Shown here: positions 44,851 through 44,935 of the stretch, in pieces
Numbering within the stretch: position 1 is the stretch's first letter
How the letters are laid out: the number at the start of each line of letters is the position of its first letter
From: Gemmataceae bacterium
GTDB lineage: Bacteria; Planctomycetota; Planctomycetia; Gemmatales; Gemmataceae
Assembly: GCA_019748295.1 (NCBI GenBank)
Contig: JAIEPT010000087.1
Coordinates: forward strand, 1 to 44,935
DNA length: 44,935 bases
Reading direction: 5' to 3'
Made by a program: the position numbers and the translations under genes
Notes under the pieces: generated by a model
What the model was told of the DNA's origin: nothing
The model's input: only the letters and a program-made list of their open reading frames with translations
The model's database searches: none

Positions 44851-44862
44851 GTAGCTCCGCGA

Positions 44863-44935
44863 ATCGGGTAGGAGGGGGAATTACTTCCCCCGTCCTCCCA
44901 CACCACCGGACGTACTCATCGTATCCGGCGGTTTC
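44863..44935 (-). ncRNA. probable 3' end of a group II intron (domains V and VI)
   Basis: Minus strand from the window edge: a domain V-like hairpin CCGCCGGAT - ACGATGAGT - AC - GTCCGGTGG (44903-44931), with a 9-bp lower stem that includes one G-U pair at the CGC triad position, and the 2-nt AC bulge. A second GC-rich hairpin GGGAGGACGGGGG / CCCCCTCCTACCC (about 44866-44899) would be domain VI, ending near CCCGAT. The CGC triad points to class C. The upper stem of domain V is short. The intron body and any reverse transcriptase would lie to the right, outside the window. Confidence 0.5.

Overview
The window is GC-rich bacterial chromosome that looks like Planctomycetota. The strongest markers are two paralogous sets of planctomycete-type 'cytochrome plus DUF' proteins: DUF1587/1592/1588/1585 with DUF1552, and PSCyt/WD40/DUF1549/DUF1553 with DUF1501. 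A DUF1080 protein, a zinc-ribbon/GYF membrane protein and many large intergenic palindromes fit the same phylum. I cannot place it below phylum level from sequence alone.

Layout. 1-264: direct repeats. 265-8723: malQ (-), lspA (+), a zinc-ribbon/GYF membrane protein (-), a lipoprotein (+), an Fe-S sulfonucleotide reductase (-) and mobA (+). 8973-14098: tRNA-Thr(CGT) (-) with its terminator, dnaB (+), and a five-PAS hybrid sensor kinase (-). 14254-17940: a two-gene (-) operon, DUF1592-type cytochrome then DUF1552, ending in an intrinsic terminator. 18235-21419: zwf and a DUF2330 protein (-). 21815-25658: htpG, a membrane-anchored DUF892 ferritin-like protein and a membrane-anchored SRPBCC protein. 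25723-26576: a PIN-like/DUF433 toxin-antitoxin-type pair whose DUF433 gene is frameshifted. 26760-34452: a 1692-aa multidomain cytochrome/DUF1549/DUF1553 protein, DUF1501, and DUF1080. 34453-39831: two coupled membrane proteins (-), then a HAD-like protein, a FabZ-like dehydratase and trmB in series (+), then a YflT/DUF2382 stress protein. 39897-44308: a small unknown gene, purC overlapping a PIG-L deacetylase, and a dynamin-like GTPase (-). The right end holds large palindromes and what looks like the 3' end (domains V and VI) of a class C group II intron running in from the right on the minus strand.

Most genes are housekeeping or phylum-typical. The least explained material lies between genes: at least ten large inverted repeats. 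In many, each arm is itself a hairpin, and several unrelated-looking stems enclose a similar loop core (GAGCGTAGCGA-like). No complete mobile element, CRISPR array or known anti-phage system is visible. The two best leads are this palindrome set and the frameshifted DUF433/PIN-like module.
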